Positions 30,824 through 33,739 of a stretch of DNA of 33,739 bases are shown piece after piece (positions within the stretch are counted from its first letter, which is position 1; each line of letters starts with the position of its first letter). A program made the translations under genes and the position numbers. The stretch is taken from positions 1 through 33,739 of the forward strand of contig NZ_BLAD01000106.1 in assembly GCF_009687845.1 (NCBI RefSeq). Reading direction: 5' to 3'. The DNA comes from Acrocarpospora corrugata (GTDB lineage Bacteria > Actinomycetota > Actinomycetes > Streptosporangiales > Streptosporangiaceae). Below the pieces are notes generated by a model that searched no databases, was not told where the DNA came from, and saw only the letters and a program-made list of their open reading frames with translations.

Positions 30824-31494
30824 TCACATCGTGGACCCGAACCATTGAAGAGCATGGGCGGGATTGGCCCGGTAGTGCTCGGTGGCCTCGGCGACGTTGC
30901 TCCAGCCGATGGCGCCGATCAGGCCGATCGCCAGGTTGCGGAAGGGTGGCCATGGCGCGGGGTGCGGTTCCGCTGCGCGTGCGGCGTCCTCGGCGTAGGT
31001 GACGTCGCGGATGTGATGGAGGGTTTCCACCTGCCAGTGGCCGAGCATGAGTTCGCCGGTCCGGGCGGGGGTGGCGCGGCCGGGTTTGATGCTGGTGATG
31101 GCGTAGACCGTTTTGATCGTGACCTTCATGGCTTGGCGGGTGCGGCGGCGTTGACCTGGACGGCCTGGACGGCTCTGGGGAAGGGCAGGCCGGGGTGAAC
31201 GCCGCACATTTTGATCCGGCGGATCTCGCCGCGGCCGTGGCCGGTCCCGGTGGTGCGTGCGCCGAGCGGGATCTGGTTCCAAGGCAGGTCTTTGAGCTGC
31301 CGCAGCAGGGAGGGCCGGTTGGCCTTGACCATGAGGATGTAGTCGCCGCCTTGGGCGAGGATCTGCTTGGCGTGGCCGGTCTGGGTGTGCATCGCGTCGG
31401 CTGTTATGACGATGTTGGTCAGGTCGAGGCCGGCCAGGAGCGGTCCGAAGGAGGGGATCGCCGCTATAACTGTGACGGATACGCCGTTCACCAC
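30824..31494 (-). pseudogene. ISAs1-family transposase, 5'-truncated and frameshifted
   Basis: First piece 31494-31126: GPLLAGLDLTNIVITADAMH and DYILMVKANRPSLLRQLKDL, the central DDE region with the second Asp in ADAMHTQ. The second piece, in another phase, reads VTIKTVYAITSIKPGRATPA, LMLGHWQVETLHHIRDVTY with the last catalytic Glu, and FRNLAIGLIGAIGWSNVAEA. The phase change is near 31155. The N-terminus with the first Asp is missing. The frame stops abruptly where the PP2C fragment starts. Confidence 0.88.
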
Positions 31495-32115
31495 CTCCCC
31501 GGTTCTGATGTGGTGGGGGCCGCGATTGTCGACGGCATCGCGCGCTTCGCCCAGATCGCGGCCGAGGTCGCCTCCCGAGTCGGCCCGCGCAAGACGCCGA
31601 CGCTCGGCATTCTCGCCGCGGCCGAGCTCGCGGCCTTACCCGGGACGGTCCCGATCACGCCCGATGGGGTCGCCGTGCTCGCGGTTGCCCAGCCGGGTGA
31701 GGAGACGGGCATCGCCTGGACCGGCGATTCGCGGGTCTATGGATGGGATGGCGAGCAGTTGGTGCAGCGGTCGACGGATCACACGGTGGGCCAGTACCTG
31801 CGTGTCAACGGTATCCCGGTCGAGCTAGCCAAGGAGCATGACAACTGGATTCGGTGCTCGCTCGGCCGCGCGTCGGTGGCGACGGTGCATTTCGCGCGGA
31901 TCGCCGATCCGCTGGTGCTGCTGACGAGCGACGGCGTGCCTGACGGCATCCCGCATGCCGAGCTGGAAAGGCTCGTCCGCGAGCACCGGGGCGAGCCGCA
32001 GGCGCTCGCCGACGCCATCGTGGCCGCCACCCGGGGGAACGAGGAGGGGTATCGGGACGACGCGACCGTGGTTGTCCTCGCCCAGCCCCGGATGGATGGA
32101 ACGCCAGGTTGTTGA
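31495..32115 (+). pseudogene. PP2C-type protein phosphatase, N-terminally truncated
   Basis: About 206 codons of a PP2C/SpoIIE-like Ser/Thr phosphatase. It begins at the first metal-binding block (VGAAIVDGIARFAQ) and retains GIAWTGDSRVYGWDG, ADPLVLLTSDGVPDGIP and the final YRDDATVVVL. The N-terminal strands and the upstream promoter are gone, replaced by transposase sequence at about 31495. The open frame seems to extend leftward to 31195, but that part is antisense to the transposase. Confidence 0.82.
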
Positions 32116-32135
32116 CCGCTCTCCGATATGAGCAT

Positions 32136-32164
32136 GCCCCCGTCGGCACAAGGCCGACGGGGGC
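32136..32164 (+). terminator. Hairpin terminator after the phosphatase fragment
   Basis: 12-base arms GCCCCCGTCGGC-type and GCCGACGGGGGC with an ACAAG loop, 20 bases after the stop at 32115. No T-run follows. Confidence 0.6.
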
Positions 32165-32245
32165 GCGCGCCGTCCCGTTGTTCGGGTAACCAGCCCGAAG
32201 GGGCGGCGCGATTGCGTCCCAACCGGACAAAGGTTGAAAGGACGT

Positions 32246-32365
32246 CTACAGCCTATTGGGCGGTACGGGGGCCAGCTGGGAGATTCGCTGGTGGGACAAG
32301 CGCAGGGCTCCACCGGCGTCACGGGTACTCCATCCCGCGTCCGCGATGAGGTCGTACGGCACAAC
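32246..32365 (-). pseudogene. Helix-turn-helix fragment
   Basis: Minus-strand frame reading AGWSTRDAGGALRLSHQRIS then QLAPVPPNRL and a stop. The first part is a typical helix-turn-helix. No plausible N-terminus is found upstream, so a truncated regulator or recombination-directionality protein is possible. Confidence 0.3.
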
Positions 32366-32419
32366 GCGCTCTCGCCCCGCCGCTCCGGGATCCCCGCCGC
32401 GACCTTGGCCGTCCTCTTC

Positions 32420-32521
32420 GCCGCCGGGTGGATCACCCACGACGAGACAGACGCGGACAGGATGAACGGGTACCGACTGGTTCTCACCGACGTCGGCCGG
32501 GCCGCTCTGGGAGCGGGATGA
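32420..32521 (+). pseudogene. Possible winged-helix C-terminal fragment
   Basis: Plus-strand frame AAGWITHDETDADRMNGYRL then VLTDVGRAALGAG and a stop. It resembles the wing and last helix of a small regulator. The frame upstream overlaps the helix-turn-helix fragment on the other strand and is not convincing. Confidence 0.25.
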
Positions 32522-32801
32522 CCTTGAACAGATCGGCCAGCGCCACGTACTAGGCCGCCTCCGGGGGGCGGCGGATCTTAGATAGGCGCCATGGTGTGTT
32601 CTGCCAGCTCATATACCTCACCTATACCGACGTCTCCGATGCTTGCCCGAACCGGTTTCCCGGCTTCATGTTCGCCTCGCGCCGGTGAAAACTCAGGCAT
32701 TGAGGGAGCCGACACGAAGGGAGGGTGATCATGAAGCGTAGTAGGAAGTGGATCATATGACTGTAGCAGGCCTGGTCCTACGTATGCCAGGTAACGCGAA
32801 A

Positions 32802-32831
32802 ACGCCCCGCCACCGGAAGGTGGCGGGGCGT
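32802..32831 (-). terminator. Intrinsic terminator of the small membrane-protein operon
   Basis: Perfect 13-base arms ACGCCCCGCCACC/GGTGGCGGGGCGT around GGAA. On the minus strand it is followed by TTTTCGC. It lies 30 bases after the stop at 32861. Confidence 0.85.
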
Positions 32832-32860
32832 ACTCATGTCGTGCATGTTACTCGTGATGA

Positions 32861-33010
32861 TCACGAATTCGGTGGGTCCTCCTCACGCCGCTGCCTGACC
32901 TCGATCTGCCACCGCTTCCGAAGCTGCGTCACGATGCACCAGTACGTCAGGGCACCGCTGACCACGAACGTGATCGCCGCACCTACACCGGTGTCCCATG
33001 CCGTCTCCAC
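32861..33010 (-). CDS. 49-residue single-helix membrane protein
   Basis: A short frame from GTG 33010: METAWDTGVG, a hydrophobic helix AAITFVVSGALTYWCIVTQL, then a charged tail KRWQIEVRQRREEDPPNS. Codon bias supports coding. It begins 6 bases after the stop of the preceding gene and is followed by a good terminator, so it is the last gene of a small operon. Topology is probably N-out/C-in given the basic tail. No family recognised. Confidence 0.65.
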   Translation of the reverse strand: METAWDTGVGAAITFVVSGALTYWCIVTQLRKRWQIEVRQRREEDPPNS

Positions 33011-33016
33011 CCCGCC

Positions 33017-33280
33017 CTAGAGCAGCTGCCACGAGACGAGCCCCCAGGTCCGGACCTCCGACTTCAGGACCCAGCACGCAAGCCGATGCGACCTGAAGAA
33101 CCGCGACCGGTCTGGTGCTTTGAGCGCCGCGCGAAGCTGCCACACGCGGCGCAACTGCTCGACCGCGTACACGATCTGCATAGCTTTGCTGGCCTTCGCT
33201 TGGGCAAGGTCGCTCAGTTCTGCTCGCAATTCCTCCTGGTATCTCGGACGGTGACTGTGGGGTAGCAGGACAATCGTCAA
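33017..33280 (-). CDS. Small hypothetical protein with helical core
   Basis: Up to 87 residues. The core RYQEELRAELSDLAQAKASK and AVEQLRRVWQLRAALK is helical and matches short proteins seen in actinobacterial accessory DNA. The tail is basic and aromatic (RFFRSHRLACWVLKSEVRTW). The start is uncertain: TTG 33280 opens the frame, while a strong AGGAGGAA lies within it, two bases before TTG 33229. It is followed closely by the 49-residue membrane protein. Confidence 0.6.
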   Translation of the reverse strand: MTIVLLPHSHRPRYQEELRAELSDLAQAKASKAMQIVYAVEQLRRVWQLRAALKAPDRSRFFRSHRLACWVLKSEVRTWGLVSWQLL

Positions 33281-33291
33281 GTGGATCAGGC

Positions 33292-33739
33292 TTATCGCCG
33301 AATTGGCGACACGGCTAGGTCTCGCACTAAGACCGGCCGAGGGTTCATGGCGTGAGCGAGGTCGAGGACGACTTCCTGAGATAGAAGGCGCGCTCGGTGG
33401 AGACCTCCGAGAACAGCGTGGTGGGACTCAGATGTGGCGTCGAGCTCAGCGACACAGCGGAAGGCTTCGTCGGCGTCATGCATGAGCAGCCCCGCATGGC
33501 GATGGGCCACCCCGAGCGCCCTACGGTAGTCGTCATTGGCGGCGGTTGACCTGGTGACGTTCCGGCCGACTTTGCGAGCATGTTCAACGGCGGCCCCCAA
33601 CTCAACGGTCCGGCCGAAAACAGAGTCGATTGCGCTGTCGAGCTCAGCAGGAAGGCGGACTTCGTTACGACTTACAACGCGAAAGCGCTCACTGCCGAGG
33701 CTGTTTCCCTCGACAACCACCTCACGACCGAGGACCCGA
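33292..33739 (-). CDS. Hypothetical helical protein, partial at window edge
   Basis: At least 142 residues; the frame is open to the window end, with a GTG at 33720 as one possible start. The sequence is alpha-helical with many charged residues: LDSAIDSVFGRTVELGAAVE, AGLLMHDADEAFRCVAELDA, ending LAVSPIRR. No domain recognised. It lies 11 bases ahead of the 33280 gene on the same strand and probably belongs to the same operon. Confidence 0.55.
   Translation of the reverse strand, partial: RVLGREVVVEGNSLGSERFRVVSRNEVRLPAELDSAIDSVFGRTVELGAAVEHARKVGRNVTRSTAANDDYRRALGVAHRHAGLLMHDADEAFRCVAELDATSESHHAVLGGLHRARLLSQEVVLDLAHAMNPRPVLVRDLAVSPIRR

Larger units (their letters stand above)
32165..32801. 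other. Degraded region without an intact gene
   Basis: Two short gene-like pieces on opposite strands (listed separately) and a nine-codon frame with a strong ribosome site at 32731-32760 (GGAGG upstream, MKRSRKWII). Nothing else is supported. Confidence 0.45.

Noticed and set aside
31195-31494. N-terminal extension of the PP2C phosphatase
   Set aside because: The frame is open, but the minus strand here reads a clear ISAs1-type transposase, so the extension is accidental.

Overview
The window is high-GC DNA with the coding signature of a filamentous actinomycete. It has very GC-rich third codon positions, GTG and TTG starts, two SigE-type sigma factors, a large BTAD/AAA regulator, several lipobox and Tat signals, and a GerW-type sporulation protein. 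A Streptosporangiales-like host would fit, but this is inference from gene content and no taxonomic marker is present. Nothing suggests core metabolism. It is an accessory, envelope-oriented region with several scars of mobile DNA.

Left part (1-4.6 kb): a secreted Gly-His repeat peptide and a SAM methyltransferase are followed by a decayed integrative element. A 57-bp direct repeat equal to the 3' half of tRNA-Ser(GCU) lies at 2362-2418 and again at 4425-4481, inside the intact tRNA gene. Between the copies are a secreted beta-lactamase-fold serine hydrolase and the ruined C-terminus of a tyrosine integrase that points at the tRNA. This is the layout of an integrated actinomycete element reduced to about 2 kb. 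A 43-bp palindrome carrying two inverted DnaA boxes lies just beyond.

Middle part (4.8-19.5 kb): a divergent YceI/MarR pair; a SigE-family sigma factor; a two-gene operon of a cysteine-rich double-psi-barrel-like protein and a MauE-type redox membrane protein; an AAA ATPase; an M15 peptidase lipoprotein; small lipoproteins and secreted proteins; a Nudix-NYN fusion; the two-component permease pair (DUF318 permease + TIGR03943); a tail-anchored CHAP protein; and a frameshifted HEAT-like gene.

Right part (19.5-33.7 kb): a minus-strand run of alpha/beta hydrolase, MFS exporter and GerW-like protein; the roughly 1040-residue BTAD regulator; a remnant of an amino-acid permease; a sigma factor overlapping a membrane-protein gene; and a large secreted glycosidase-like protein. 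Beyond 29 kb the DNA is degraded. It holds an IS5-type transposase tail, a second tRNA-Ser 3' fragment (anticodon UGA), a lipoprotein, an ISAs1-type transposase remnant lying between two broken genes (one a PP2C phosphatase), and a small membrane-protein operon at the edge.

The intact genes are mostly secreted, membrane or regulatory. The points most worth following are the fossil integrative element and its second tRNA-Ser scar, the Cys-rich barrel/MauE operon, the (Gly-His)19 peptide, and the short repeats around the AAA ATPase gene.
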